From: DTFZ01 sp050260375
GTDB lineage: Bacteria > Bacillota > Clostridia > Christensenellales > SZUA-584
DNA length: 17,313 nt
Assembly: GCA_050260375.1 (NCBI GenBank)
Contig: JBLNCA010000028.1
Location: 1-17,313, forward strand
Direction: 5' to 3'
Under the pieces are notes generated by a model, which searched no databases, had not been told where the DNA came from, and worked only from the letters and a program-made list of their open reading frames with translations. This document shows, one piece after another, positions 1-7,669 of this stretch. The position numbers and the translations under genes are program-made. How positions within the stretch are numbered: position 1 is the first letter of the stretch; every line of letters begins with the position of its first letter.

Positions 1-43
1 TCAAAACCCTGATGATCTGTTCCTCTGTAAACCGCTTCTTCAT
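1..43 (-). CDS. IS3-family transposase OrfA, N-terminal 14 codons only
   Basis: The ATG at 43-41 on the minus strand opens a frame reading MKKRFTEEQIIRVL up to the window edge. This is the usual first segment of OrfA of IS407-group elements, a small helix-turn-helix protein that is joined to OrfB by -1 frameshifting to make the active DDE transposase. A purine-rich ribosome binding site (AGGAG) precedes the ATG. Everything beyond residue 14 lies outside the window, so whether the transposase is intact is unknown. Confidence 0.75.
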   Translation of the reverse strand, partial: MKKRFTEEQIIRVL

Positions 44-121
44 GTTAATCACTCCTATTTTTTGTATTTTATCATATTGTGACTAACATTCCTATTGACG
101 AAGTTTTTGGGGATCAGGTCA
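1..121 (-). mobile_element. End of an IS3-family (IS407-like) insertion sequence, cut by the window edge
   Basis: Read on the minus strand, the element starts with TGACCTGATCCCC at position 121 and leads after about 78 nt into the start of a transposase OrfA. A TGACCTG..CCCC terminus and an OrfA beginning near the tip are typical of the IS407 group of the IS3 family. Only this end is inside the window, so the partner terminus and the target duplication cannot be seen. The tip sits inside a nuclease-type gene whose 5' part is missing. Confidence 0.75.
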
Positions 122-787
122 CCAGTACTACCGATTTGGGAAAGAGAAAAGAGGAGTAATCGATTTGATGTTAGACCTTTAATAGAATTTGATGGTAGTA
201 TTATTTTCTCTCCAGTATTAGCCTATGACTTACAAATGAGATGGCAGAATGGTTTTCTAGATTTTTATCCACCATATGAACTAGGTCTCCCTGCTACAAT
301 GAAATCACTTGAGGACTGGAAAAAATTCTATGAGGATTTAATGGTAATTGACCTTGCAAACGAGCTTAAAGCTTATGGAGTTATCAATGTTTTTTATGAT
401 AAAGAACTTTATAAACTTGACCCAGCAGGACACCACCCTGAGGATATTGGTGATTATGACGTTCTTGCTCTTGATGAAAAGAAAAAAATTATATGGTATT
501 TTGAATGTAAAGTATTAAAGAAAATTGGTTCAATATATGAAAACAGAATGCAGCAAATGAGCTTTTTCGAACAGCATAAGTATGACGAAAAATTTCAAAG
601 AAGAATAGAATATCTTAAAGAACATTATTCGAGTATACTAAAGGCTATTAGCTTAAATCAAGAAGAATATGAAATAATAGCATATATGGTTGTTAATAAA
701 GTTTTTAGATCAGAATTTAAAGACATTGGTTTTGAGATTTTGTCGTACGATGAGACTAAACGGCTTCTTGCAAAATATTACCAGTAA
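122..787 (+). pseudogene. PD-(D/E)XK nuclease-type protein, 5'-truncated by the IS
   Basis: The open frame runs back into the IS end. The formal start at 95 (TTG) is IS sequence, so native coding begins at about 122. The remaining ~221 residues show a restriction-endonuclease-like core: GDYDVLALD at codons for 449-475, then FECK at about 500-511, giving the Asp...Glu-X-Lys metal-binding pattern (Asp at 452 or 458, Glu at 503, Lys at 509). Such domains occur at the C-terminus of larger bacterial proteins of mostly unknown role, some linked to phage defence or DNA processing. The composition is AT-rich. No function beyond probable nuclease fold can be given, and the missing N-terminus probably makes it inactive. 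Confidence 0.6.
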
Positions 788-932
788 TATAGATTGTATT
801 ATATTCTTTTTAACTATCCTTATAACACAGATTATAACCGCATAAAAATATATACAACTACCCCCCTTAAAACCGAATAAGAACCTACTTAATACCACAG
901 ATACGACTAGAAAATAAATGCAATTAATAGTT

Positions 933-971
933 CGGGACTAAAAGATGGCAGGTACAATTCCTGTCATCCCG
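933..971 (+). other. Strong hairpin resembling a tRNA T-arm
   Basis: Bases 944-952 pair with 960-968 (nine pairs, one of them G-T) around a seven-base loop TACAATT at 953-959. CGGG at 933-936 can alternatively pair with the CCCG at 968-971. The five inner pairs plus the loop look like a tRNA T-arm, but no matching acceptor strand or anticodon arm lies upstream. It may be a tRNA 3' remnant, an attachment-site scar or simply a hairpin. The rest of the 788-1143 gap shows no gene. Confidence 0.3.
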
Positions 972-1143
972 GCCGCGTTAGAACAATCCTTAAGTCACAC
1001 CACAAGCATATAAAAGGAACGCACTGGGTGTGCGCTCAAATATGTAGGGAGAGAAGAAAATGCACCCTACTGTTACCGGATGGCCACCGGCTAATGGCGA
1101 TTGCATAAGCGATTCGGCAGGTTCAATCAGAGGAGAAACGGGT

Positions 1144-2070
1144 ATGAAAATATTAATATACGGAGCCGGAGTTATCGGAAGCATTTTCGCGGGGAAACTT
1201 GCTGCTTCCGGGCATGACGTGACTGTATTGGCACGAGGTAATCGGGCGGAGGAGATTCGAAAAAATGGGATAACTCTTTTCGTTCCGGGCAAGAAAGAAG
1301 AGACTTTAGCTGTAAAGGTATCCGATAATCTTGCCGCTGATGATTTATACGACTATATCATTGTCACTATGCAGCGAACGCAGATTGATAGCGTTTTGCC
1401 CATATTAGCCGATAACCAATCCATGAATATCGTCTTCGTTGTTAACACCGCCGGAGGGTATGAAAAATGGGCGCAGGCTGTCGGTCGTGAACGATTGATG
1501 CTTGGGTTCCCGTCGGCGGGCGGAGAAAGGGCTAACGGCAAGGTCAGCTATTTCATAGGCAAAGGAATGATGCGCCTGTTTCAGACCACCACTTTCGGCG
1601 ATTACACCGGCAGAAAAACGGATCGCGTCCGATTGCTGATTAAGGCTTTTAAGCGTGCGGGAATACCGTCTGTTTTCTGCGCCGATATGGACGCATGGCA
1701 GAAGACTCATGTTGCCATGGTCACAAGTATCGCGAGCGCGCTCTATCGGTTTGACTGCAATAATTATCGCCTCGCAAAATCATTTGCTGATGTGAAGCTT
1801 ATGATGAAAGGCATCAAGGAAGGTTTTTTGGTGCTAAACAAGCTTGGCTACAGTACAACACCATTCAAGCTTTGGTATCTTAAGCTTCCGGTTTGGATGA
1901 CGGGCAGCATCTTCAAGATGATCATGGGGACTAAATTGGCAGAAATCACAATGGCAAAGCATTGTATTGCGGCCAAGCAGGAACTTTTGTTCCTTCAGGC
2001 TGAATTTGATGAATTGATTGCAAAAAGCGGCCTGAGAACTCCTGCAATTGATCAACTGCGAAGTAAGTAG
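1144..2070 (+). CDS. Ketopantoate reductase-like (ApbA/PanE family) oxidoreductase
   Basis: 308 residues, the usual length for the family. The N-terminus MKILIYGAGVIG is a Rossmann nucleotide-binding motif (GxGxxG, residues 7-12), followed by LARG near residue 30, the usual NADP-type position. True ketopantoate reductases use a catalytic Lys plus conserved Asn residues. Here the segment reads DAWQKTHVAMVTS, so the Lys is kept but the usual Asn is replaced. It is therefore probably a paralogue acting on another 2-oxo acid rather than the pantothenate enzyme. The start at 1144 has GAGGAG at 1130-1135. An in-frame ATG at 1060, also with a purine-rich leader, would add 28 atypical residues and is less likely. 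It lies 17 nt upstream of the DUF6064 gene and is probably co-transcribed with it. Confidence 0.8.
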   Translation: MKILIYGAGVIGSIFAGKLAASGHDVTVLARGNRAEEIRKNGITLFVPGKKEETLAVKVSDNLAADDLYDYIIVTMQRTQIDSVLPILADNQSMNIVFVVNTAGGYEKWAQAVGRERLMLGFPSAGGERANGKVSYFIGKGMMRLFQTTTFGDYTGRKTDRVRLLIKAFKRAGIPSVFCADMDAWQKTHVAMVTSIASALYRFDCNNYRLAKSFADVKLMMKGIKEGFLVLNKLGYSTTPFKLWYLKLPVWMTGSIFKMIMGTKLAEITMAKHCIAAKQELLFLQAEFDELIAKSGLRTPAIDQLRSK

Positions 2071-2087
2071 AAAAATAGGAGGAAACC

Positions 2088-2753
2088 ATGGATGCTCAGA
2101 TTTTTTGGAGCGTGATCGGAGAATATAACCAAGCAACATGGATAGGACAGTGTGTGCTGTTCGCTGTTATTATGACGGGAGTTGTTCTTGCGTACTTCGG
2201 AAAAGCAACATGGCTTCCTAAGGCTGCGCTCGGCATAACGAACCTGTTCATGGGTTCGGCGTTTTTCCTTATCTATGGAACTGAGCCTATACAGACATAC
2301 TTCGCGGCTCCGCTTTTTGTTGGGGTCGGTTTGCTGTTTATTTGGGAAGCTTTCAAATTCCGCAAAAGCGCTTTTCGGCATTTCAATAAGGTGCAGTGGT
2401 TACTACTTTTCCTTGTCGCCTTATATCCTTTGGCGTCATTGTTGCTTGGACATTCTTTTCCGCAGATGGTGCTGTATATCATGCCATGCCCGCTGATCAG
2501 CCTCAGCATAGTGGTATATACCTGTTATGAACATCAAAACAAAATACTGCTCGCATTGATGGCAGTATGGGGCTTAACAGGCATAAAATCTTTCTTTTTC
2601 AATGCGTTTGAGGATATCATTTTATTGATCTGCGGCATCTATAGCTTGTATATACTGGTTCAGCAATTAAGAAAAAGAAATGAAAGGAGAAATGAAGTGG
2701 AGGTTAAAATATCAGTTTCATCCGTATTCTGTGCACCCGCCGAGAAGCTGTAG
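2088..2753 (+). CDS. DUF6064-type multi-pass membrane protein
   Basis: 221 residues with about six or seven hydrophobic helices and a short basic end (QLRKRNERR). The pattern of aromatic and glycine residues and the length fit the DUF6064 family of uncharacterised inner-membrane proteins. An AGGAGG at 2077-2082 precedes the ATG by five bases. It follows the reductase gene closely, implying one transcript. The last ~20 residues (from about 2694) look atypical and run into a probable rearrangement junction with the yetF remnant. A second start, ATG at 2692 behind AAAGGAGA, opens a 19-codon frame ending in TAA at 2761-2763, possibly the stump of the next gene of the original operon. The function is unknown. 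Confidence 0.7.
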   Translation: MDAQIFWSVIGEYNQATWIGQCVLFAVIMTGVVLAYFGKATWLPKAALGITNLFMGSAFFLIYGTEPIQTYFAAPLFVGVGLLFIWEAFKFRKSAFRHFNKVQWLLLFLVALYPLASLLLGHSFPQMVLYIMPCPLISLSIVVYTCYEHQNKILLALMAVWGLTGIKSFFFNAFEDIILLICGIYSLYILVQQLRKRNERRNEVEVKISVSSVFCAPAEKL

Positions 2754-2973
2754 GGCCTTTTAATGCGTATTGACACTCTCCAGAAAATCGCAAAGCCTTA
2801 TGCATCTCCTCAAGTTCTGTAGCCATTTCTGCAGCAATTGATCCTATTGATATTCCGACTATGTAATCAAACATGCTTAGCTGTGACATTTGTTTATTTC
2901 CCATTATCTTAGTCAATATAAACAGCGCAATCACTGAGCCAACAGAGGTTAATATCACATTAAGAAAATCCAT
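2704..2973 (-). pseudogene. DUF421 (YetF-type) membrane protein, C-terminally truncated
   Basis: Translation from the ATG at 2973 (AAGGATGG upstream) gives MDFLNVILTSVGSVIALFIL, then a segment with KIMGNKQMSQLSMFDYIVGI and AEMATELEE. This is the recognisable N-terminal membrane half of DUF421/YetF proteins, which normally exceed 200 residues and carry a cytoplasmic C-terminal domain. The match stops near residue 60 (about 2794). The remaining 29 residues are unrelated and overlap the end of the DUF6064 gene on the other strand. I read this as a 3' deletion or rearrangement. The same frame extends upstream to 3084, but that extension lacks family character. Confidence 0.7.
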
Positions 2974-3112
2974 AGCAAATCCATCCTTAACCAATACGAT
3001 TTCCACTATTTGATTTAATATTATTAAAATAGGGAATCCAAGATATGATAGTGTCAGAATTGTTGACGTCAGAATAGGATACAACGAGTTTTATCATCGT
3101 TGGAGAGATTCT

Positions 3113-3403
3113 ATGACTGACGAAGAAACCATTAATCAATGTGCTGATACACTTAGCGCTTTGGGGTGCGAAAAAAGTGCTGAGCAACTCTCGCTTTTCG
3201 CTAATTTCCTTGCAATTTCAATTTCTAAAGGAAAAAATGCGGATCAGCTAAACGTAATCGGAAATTTCATTGTCGCTGTTGGTGGGCTTCTTTTAGCCAT
3301 GGCCGCACAAAGATCCTCGTGCGAAACGAAACAGGATAAACTAAAGCAAATAAGAGATTTGAAAAAACAAATAAAGGAACTGGAAGATAGCATTTTAGGC
3401 TGA
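3113..3403 (+). CDS. Small hypothetical protein with C-terminal coiled coil
   Basis: 96 residues. GGAGAG lies five bases before the ATG. Residues about 1-35 are polar with one Cys, about 45-66 form an apolar helix (NVIGNFIVAVGGLLLAMAAQ), and about 72-93 form a Lys/Glu-rich coiled coil. The Asn-X-X-Ala helix followed by Ala-Ala-Gln-Arg recalls small clostridial proteins such as DUF6774, but I am not sure of the assignment. It is divergent from the yetF remnant and stands alone. It may be membrane-associated. No function can be given. Confidence 0.6.
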   Translation: MTDEETINQCADTLSALGCEKSAEQLSLFANFLAISISKGKNADQLNVIGNFIVAVGGLLLAMAAQRSSCETKQDKLKQIRDLKKQIKELEDSILG

Positions 3404-3611
3404 TTATAAACTTTACGACCTCAGGTTACTACCATCCATTCACAATAATTAGAGATTTCAATACAATATACACCCGTCACCTTTTGTATTCATATACATT
3501 CTCTGAACGTGAAAAATGTTATTAAGGTTTATTGTGAGGAATCATGAGATTTTTTTGACACTCACGAATAATGAACACATTTAAGAAATATTTCTTATAA
3601 AGGAGCGATAA

Positions 3612-3707
3612 ATGGACTCGCAGACAGTAAAACAATATGATAACAATTTTCTGAAAAGTCTTCCCTGCAATGTCCAGAAATCCTGTGTTATCTGCAAAAA
3701 GACGTAA
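3612..3707 (+). CDS. 31-residue Cys-rich micro-ORF abutting the cytochrome gene
   Basis: AAAGGAG at 3599-3605 is spaced six bases from the ATG, the best ribosome binding site in this locus. The 31-residue product carries three cysteines, Cys19 and a Cys25-Val-Ile-Cys28 pair in its C-terminal third (SCVICKKT). Its TAA (3705-3707) is directly followed by the ATG of the multiheme cytochrome gene, which has no clear ribosome binding site of its own. The arrangement suggests translational coupling. The peptide could be a real small thiol protein or just a leader that sets cytochrome translation. A TTGACA at 3555-3560 could be a -35 box, but no good -10 follows. An 8-bp inverted repeat (CACAATAA at 3441, TTATTGTG at 3529) lies upstream. 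Confidence 0.5.
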   Translation: MDSQTVKQYDNNFLKSLPCNVQKSCVICKKT

Positions 3708-4967
3708 ATGAAAAAAGTAAGTCTGATTGTCATAAAGAAAAAGAATTTGGTACTGGGTTTAGCGGGGTTTATCGTTTGTCTCGCCGCTATTATTATTTTT
3801 TCAGGGCTTTTAACCGATAATGATAGAAGCATTACGGCAACGAATGAAAATTCGTCCTATGTGATATTTGGCATGAATGACCTTGGTATGCATTGTTACC
3901 GGGAGGATTTTTCAAGTTTTTTAATATTACCTCCTGGGAATACAATAAAAGTTCAGGTCTTTAAGAATGAAGGTAAAACCGCTGAACTTGTAACTTCGGG
4001 CATTGTGTTAACTTACGAGATAATAAACAATACCGAATCAGCCAGTAAGACTAACTTTTGGGAATATGCTAAGGATTACGGATATGACGTTCCTCCCAAC
4101 ATAGGAATTACGGGTAACGGGCTTAAGGGATCGTTAAAGCTGTCAGCCGATAAAAAATATTATGAGGTAACATTTATTCCGGTTACTCCTTTTTTAGACG
4201 GCAGTACAAAATTGGAGCCTTATCAAATGGCCCGGATAACGGTTAAAGAGGCTAACACAGGGAAGGTACTTGCTCAAACCGATAAAATAGTCGTACCTGT
4301 TTCTGACGAGATGTCGTGCAGCGTATGCCATGGAACAGAGAACACAGATGCCAATATACTGAAAGCCCATGACAAGCTATCAAAAACCAACCTTGTCGGG
4401 GATCTCGCAAAGGGCAAAAGATATAAGTGTTCAGACTGTCATAAAGATAATGTGTTAGGGATGGCAGGTAAACCGGGCGTGCTTCCGCTTTCAGAGGCTA
4501 TGCACGGCTTCCATGCAGATAAAATGGAATTAAGCAATATAACCCCGCTATGCAGCACATGCCATCCTGGGCCCGTAACTAAATGCTACAGGGGAAGGAT
4601 GTTTATAGCCGGCATAACCTGTTACGACCCGAATTGCCACGGTGATATGGAGAATATAGCAAAGACTCAGGCCGAAGGAAGGGAAGCCTGGCTTCAGGAA
4701 CCCGAGTGCTCGGCTTGTCACGGCGCGGCATATGGTGCTAACCCTGATACGCTATATCGGAACTCGTATCTTATGAATGCGCCGAGCAAGGAAATGAACG
4801 GAATAATACAGTGTGAGTCCTGCCATAATAGCCCTCATGCTATATGGAAGTCTTCGCTGGATAAAGACAACTTGCTTCCTATAAGTCTGCAGGGGTTTGC
4901 AGATTATATAAAAAAGTGCTCAGTATGCCACGAAGGGAGGGGAACAGTTCACCAAAAACCCGGATAG
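3708..4967 (+). CDS. Membrane-anchored or secreted multiheme cytochrome c (seven heme sites)
   Basis: 419 residues. An N-terminal hydrophobic helix (about 12-36) after a Lys-rich start serves as signal or anchor. A heme-free domain (about 50-200) follows, with GMNDLGMHCY, ILPPGNT and PYQMARITV and ending VSDEMSC, a pattern I associate with uncharacterised multiheme cytochromes of metal- and sulfur-reducing bacteria. The C-terminal half has six CXXCH motifs at 204, 241, 282, 334, 369 and 404, plus one CX4CH (CYDPNCH) at 305, a spacing known from tetraheme cytochrome c3. Free His residues (62, 221, 266, 269, 377, 415) could be distal ligands. It should act outside the membrane in electron transfer. 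Translation is probably coupled to the upstream micro-ORF, and a CcmF-type heme lyase gene follows after 31 nt. Partners and terminal acceptor are unknown. Confidence 0.85.
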   Translation: MKKVSLIVIKKKNLVLGLAGFIVCLAAIIIFSGLLTDNDRSITATNENSSYVIFGMNDLGMHCYREDFSSFLILPPGNTIKVQVFKNEGKTAELVTSGIVLTYEIINNTESASKTNFWEYAKDYGYDVPPNIGITGNGLKGSLKLSADKKYYEVTFIPVTPFLDGSTKLEPYQMARITVKEANTGKVLAQTDKIVVPVSDEMSCSVCHGTENTDANILKAHDKLSKTNLVGDLAKGKRYKCSDCHKDNVLGMAGKPGVLPLSEAMHGFHADKMELSNITPLCSTCHPGPVTKCYRGRMFIAGITCYDPNCHGDMENIAKTQAEGREAWLQEPECSACHGAAYGANPDTLYRNSYLMNAPSKEMNGIIQCESCHNSPHAIWKSSLDKDNLLPISLQGFADYIKKCSVCHEGRGTVHQKPG

Positions 4968-4998
4968 TAATAAGTTTTTTAACACGGAGGTCAAATAC

Positions 4999-6670
4999 AT
5001 GGAAAGTTTATTTCTTTTAGCAGCTGCAGTTTTATGCGCATTCGCCTCGATATCATCCTTTCTTAAAAGTTTAACAAGACTGTACCAAAAATACTCTGGT
5101 CAGCCGCGGCCGTTTTTGTACTGACCGATTTGATATTATTGATTTACTACCTGATAGGATGCAGGTTCGATTACCTCTACGTATACAATCATATAAGCAA
5201 AAGCCTGCCCGTTATTTATAGAATATCTGCCCTGTGGTCAGGTCAGGAAGGCTCATTTTTACTTTGGGCAGCCGTAATGGCTGTAACCGGCTTTGCTTCT
5301 ATGGCTTCCAAAAGGAGCAAATCCTTCGGAATTTTTTCGGCTATAAGTTTTGTTATTTTTCTGATGTGCTGCGTTTCGCAACCCTTTGCCAAGCAAACCG
5401 TTGTACCTTCGGACGGATTGGGTATGGCTGAGGCTCTTAAGGACCCTTGGATGGTGGTTCATCCGCCGCTGGTTTTTATAGCTTACAGCGCTATGGGGGT
5501 GTTAGCTTCGCTGTCCGTTGATATTGCTGAGGATAATTCGGTTCAAAGAATGCAAAAATGGACTTTATTCTGCTGGGTAATGCTTGGCTTAGGAATTTTT
5601 CAGGAAGCATATGGGCTTACCGCGCATTGGGCTGGGGAGGGTATTGGGCATGGGATCCGGTTGAAAACGCCGCACTGGTTCCCTGGTTGATACTGTGCGC
5701 GTATATTCACAATAAAGATAAAATCAGCAGGATAAAATGCGTTATTCCTTTTATAGCCGCATGCGTGGGGACATTTCTTGTCCGCAGCGGTTTGCTGCAA
5801 GACCAATCTTCGCATGCATACACAGATGGTAATATACTGATTACGGTTATACTCGTTTCGTTTTTAGTTGTTATTTCAGGCTTCCTGGTTTTATTAAAGC
5901 TTAAAAACAGAAGGGGAGAAGCATCAATTCATTTTGGAATGTTAAAGGATAAAAAACAAATCTTTATTTATATAATTTATCTGTACGCGTTCCTGATTGC
6001 TTCGGGAACGCTTCTTCCCTTGATCTTTGGAATAGTAGTTTCAACTGGTTATTTCACGATCATAAGTATTGCTTTTGCCGTATCATATTGTGTTATGCTG
6101 CTATTAAGGGACTTGGAAATGCTCAAAAAGAGAAGCCTTTTTATGCTAATTATTAGCACATTGGGGGCAATAGGAATAGCTTTATTAACAGATTGTTTTA
6201 ACCTTGAAATGATCATACTTATGTGGATATGCCTTATGCCTTTATCGTTATGGATATGCAGCGGATTTAAAACTCAAAACCTTAAATATTATTTGGTTCA
6301 TATCGGTTTCCTTCTGCTTATTATCGGCGCGGTCGCTTCCTCCGGATTTGGCAAGGAAACTTATATATTGGCAGACCAAGCCTCACCTTTTGTTAACATA
6401 GGCAATTCAAATTATCTGCTTTCGGATCTGTTAAATAGAAACACAACTTTTATGCATTCATTTTGGGGTGATACTATTTTACAAACTTCCAATTCCGTTG
6501 TTTCGAACGGTTTTTATGTGATCCCTTGCTTTTCAAAGCCACTTATAGTTCTGTTTTGGGCAGGAGGCTTTATTACCATTTTTGAACCTTATTTATTTGT
6601 CGGAATAAGATCCGTGATAAAAAAATTACAGTCAAGAAGAGGTTGTAATACTACTACGCTAAATACATAA
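4999..6670 (+). pseudogene. CcmF/NrfE-type cytochrome c heme lyase, two -1 frameshifts
   Basis: GGAGGT seven bases before the ATG starts a hydrophobic frame that switches twice. The first switch is near the A5 run at 5087-5091, into ILWSAAAVFVLTD. The second is at the T5 run at 5596-5600, joining LGIF to SGSIWAYRALGWGG. Repaired, the protein is about 557 residues, somewhat shorter than typical CcmF. Family marks are ALWSGQEGS, HPPLVFIAY, the WWD heme-handling loop GWGGYWAWDPVEN, GTFLVRSGLL followed by His, and a late HIGF. CcmF-type proteins attach heme to apocytochromes outside the membrane, so its place behind the multiheme gene makes sense. No ResB, CcmE or CcmH gene is seen. Both shifts equal one missing base in a short homopolymer: either sequencing error or real decay. 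In-frame segments at 5067-5690 and 5558-6670 are open. Confidence 0.75.
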
Positions 6671-6733
6671 TTTTGTAATTAAAGGTATCTGAGCCTATAT
6701 AGTAACTATCAGGGATTCCGTATACAAGTAAAC

Positions 6734-6761
6734 ACCGAACAGCTTACGCGCTCATATACTA
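6734..6761 (+). promoter_or_regulatory. Possible sporulation-type (sigma K-like) promoter
   Basis: ACC at 6734-6736, a 16-nt gap and CATATACTA at 6753-6761 fit the mother-cell sigma K pattern (AC, then CATANNNTA). Tandem TATACT hexamers at 6755, 6760 and 6773 lack a convincing vegetative -35 box. This is pattern matching only. It sits 34 nt before the start of the ferritin-like gene. Confidence 0.3.
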
Positions 6762-6794
6762 TACTAAAAAACTATACTTAAGGGAGATGTTATT

Positions 6795-7313
6795 ATGTAC
6801 TATGACCCGAGCTATGGGAACTATGCAGTAAGCAGACCGTGGGAAACTTTTAGCCTTCCGCAGGTTAATAGAGAAGACGAATATGATATAAATACCAACA
6901 TGCCTGAAGCTCTTAAATTGATTGAAGACGCGGTTAAAGGTGAAACAGAGGATAGACTTTTCTATCAATATTTAATCGACACAGCTCCTTCGCCCCGAGA
7001 TAAAGAAATAATAGCCGGAATAAGAGACGACGAAATGAGGCATTATTCGCTCTTTAGAGAGCTTTATCAAAGACTGACAGGTAATGCTTTGCCAAACATT
7101 CAGAGCATGGAATTCGAAAGACCCGCCTCGTACTGCGCAGGGCTTTATAAGGCATTGTTTGGAGAACAAAGTGCGGTTACGAGGTACAGGAGGATATTAT
7201 ACGCGATGCGGGATAGAAGGGATATAAACATATTGATAGGGATAGTAACTGACGAACTCAGGCATTTAGGTTTGTACAATTATCTATATGCTAAAAACGG
7301 ATGCAGTGATTAA
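6795..7313 (+). CDS. Ferritin-like diiron-type protein (rubrerythrin fold)
   Basis: 172 residues, AGGGAG nine bases before the ATG. An N-terminal ~35 residues rich in Tyr, Pro and Ser precedes a four-helix bundle with the diiron ligand pattern: Glu50/Glu52 in helix 1, Glu80-X-X-His83 (DDEMRH) in helix 2, Glu124 in helix 3, Glu154-X-X-His157 (DELRH) in helix 4. Family members bind iron and act in peroxide or oxygen defence or iron handling. Some clostridial and bacillar relatives are found in spores. The tyrosine-rich start and a sigma K-like promoter hint at a spore role, which is inference. No rubredoxin domain is present, so it is not a full rubrerythrin. It is monocistronic, with a terminator hairpin 53 nt downstream. 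Confidence 0.75.
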   Translation: MYYDPSYGNYAVSRPWETFSLPQVNREDEYDINTNMPEALKLIEDAVKGETEDRLFYQYLIDTAPSPRDKEIIAGIRDDEMRHYSLFRELYQRLTGNALPNIQSMEFERPASYCAGLYKALFGEQSAVTRYRRILYAMRDRRDINILIGIVTDELRHLGLYNYLYAKNGCSD

Positions 7314-7365
7314 TACGCTTAAATTTCAATAAAATCTTATCATAAAGAAGATTGAAGGGCTAATG

Positions 7366-7396
7366 CAGGAATGATTTCAACAAACATTCCTGTTTT
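7366..7396 (+). terminator. Rho-independent terminator of the ferritin-like gene
   Basis: CAGGAATG (7366-7373) and CATTCCTG (7385-7392) form a perfect 8-bp stem with an 11-nt loop, followed by TTTT. It lies shortly after the stop codon of the ferritin-like gene. Confidence 0.6.
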
Positions 7397-7669
7397 AAAG
7401 TCTTATGTGAATTATACAAGCGGGGGTTAATTTATAGTTGCATAACATGGGAAGAAAAACGATCAACTCTGTTCATTTTAAAGAATAAAAAGGCTGGAAC
7501 AGATAAAGAAAAGTGTTGGTTCGAGCCATGGTTTACTATTGATAAGTGTATAGATACCGATGATTCTTATATAATATCAGAAATTATGCCATAGCCCGGA
7601 TTAGAATCCATTAACATAACGCTTTTTATTCTGGAATATATTTTATAAATACTCTGGAGTGATGTGGCA
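7397..7669 (+). other. AT-rich gap with a start-less open frame
   Basis: A frame is open from 7364 to the TAG at 7592-7594 but has no ATG, GTG or TTG near its front. It encodes Trp/Cys-containing stretches such as CITWEEKRS and CWFEPWFTIDKC. It may be the 3' remnant of a lost gene or chance. Nothing else convincing was seen up to the small ORF at 7670. Confidence 0.2.

Noticed and set aside
95..121. Native start of the nuclease-type protein at TTG 95
   Set aside because: These codons are the terminal sequence of the insertion sequence, not part of the original gene.
933..972. tRNA gene
   Set aside because: Only a T-arm-like hairpin is present. No complementary acceptor strand or anticodon arm lies upstream.
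2974..3084. N-terminal extension of the DUF421 protein
   Set aside because: The internal ATG at 2973 has a good ribosome binding site and begins exactly where DUF421 proteins normally start.
3555..3583. Vegetative promoter before the cytochrome locus
   Set aside because: TTGACA is perfect, but nothing close to TATAAT is found 16-18 nt downstream.
5087..5600. Programmed -1 ribosomal frameshifting in the ccmF-like gene
   Set aside because: Two separate sites would be needed, neither is a classic slippery heptamer, and the same lesion type occurs in an unrelated SDR gene. Error or mutation is simpler.
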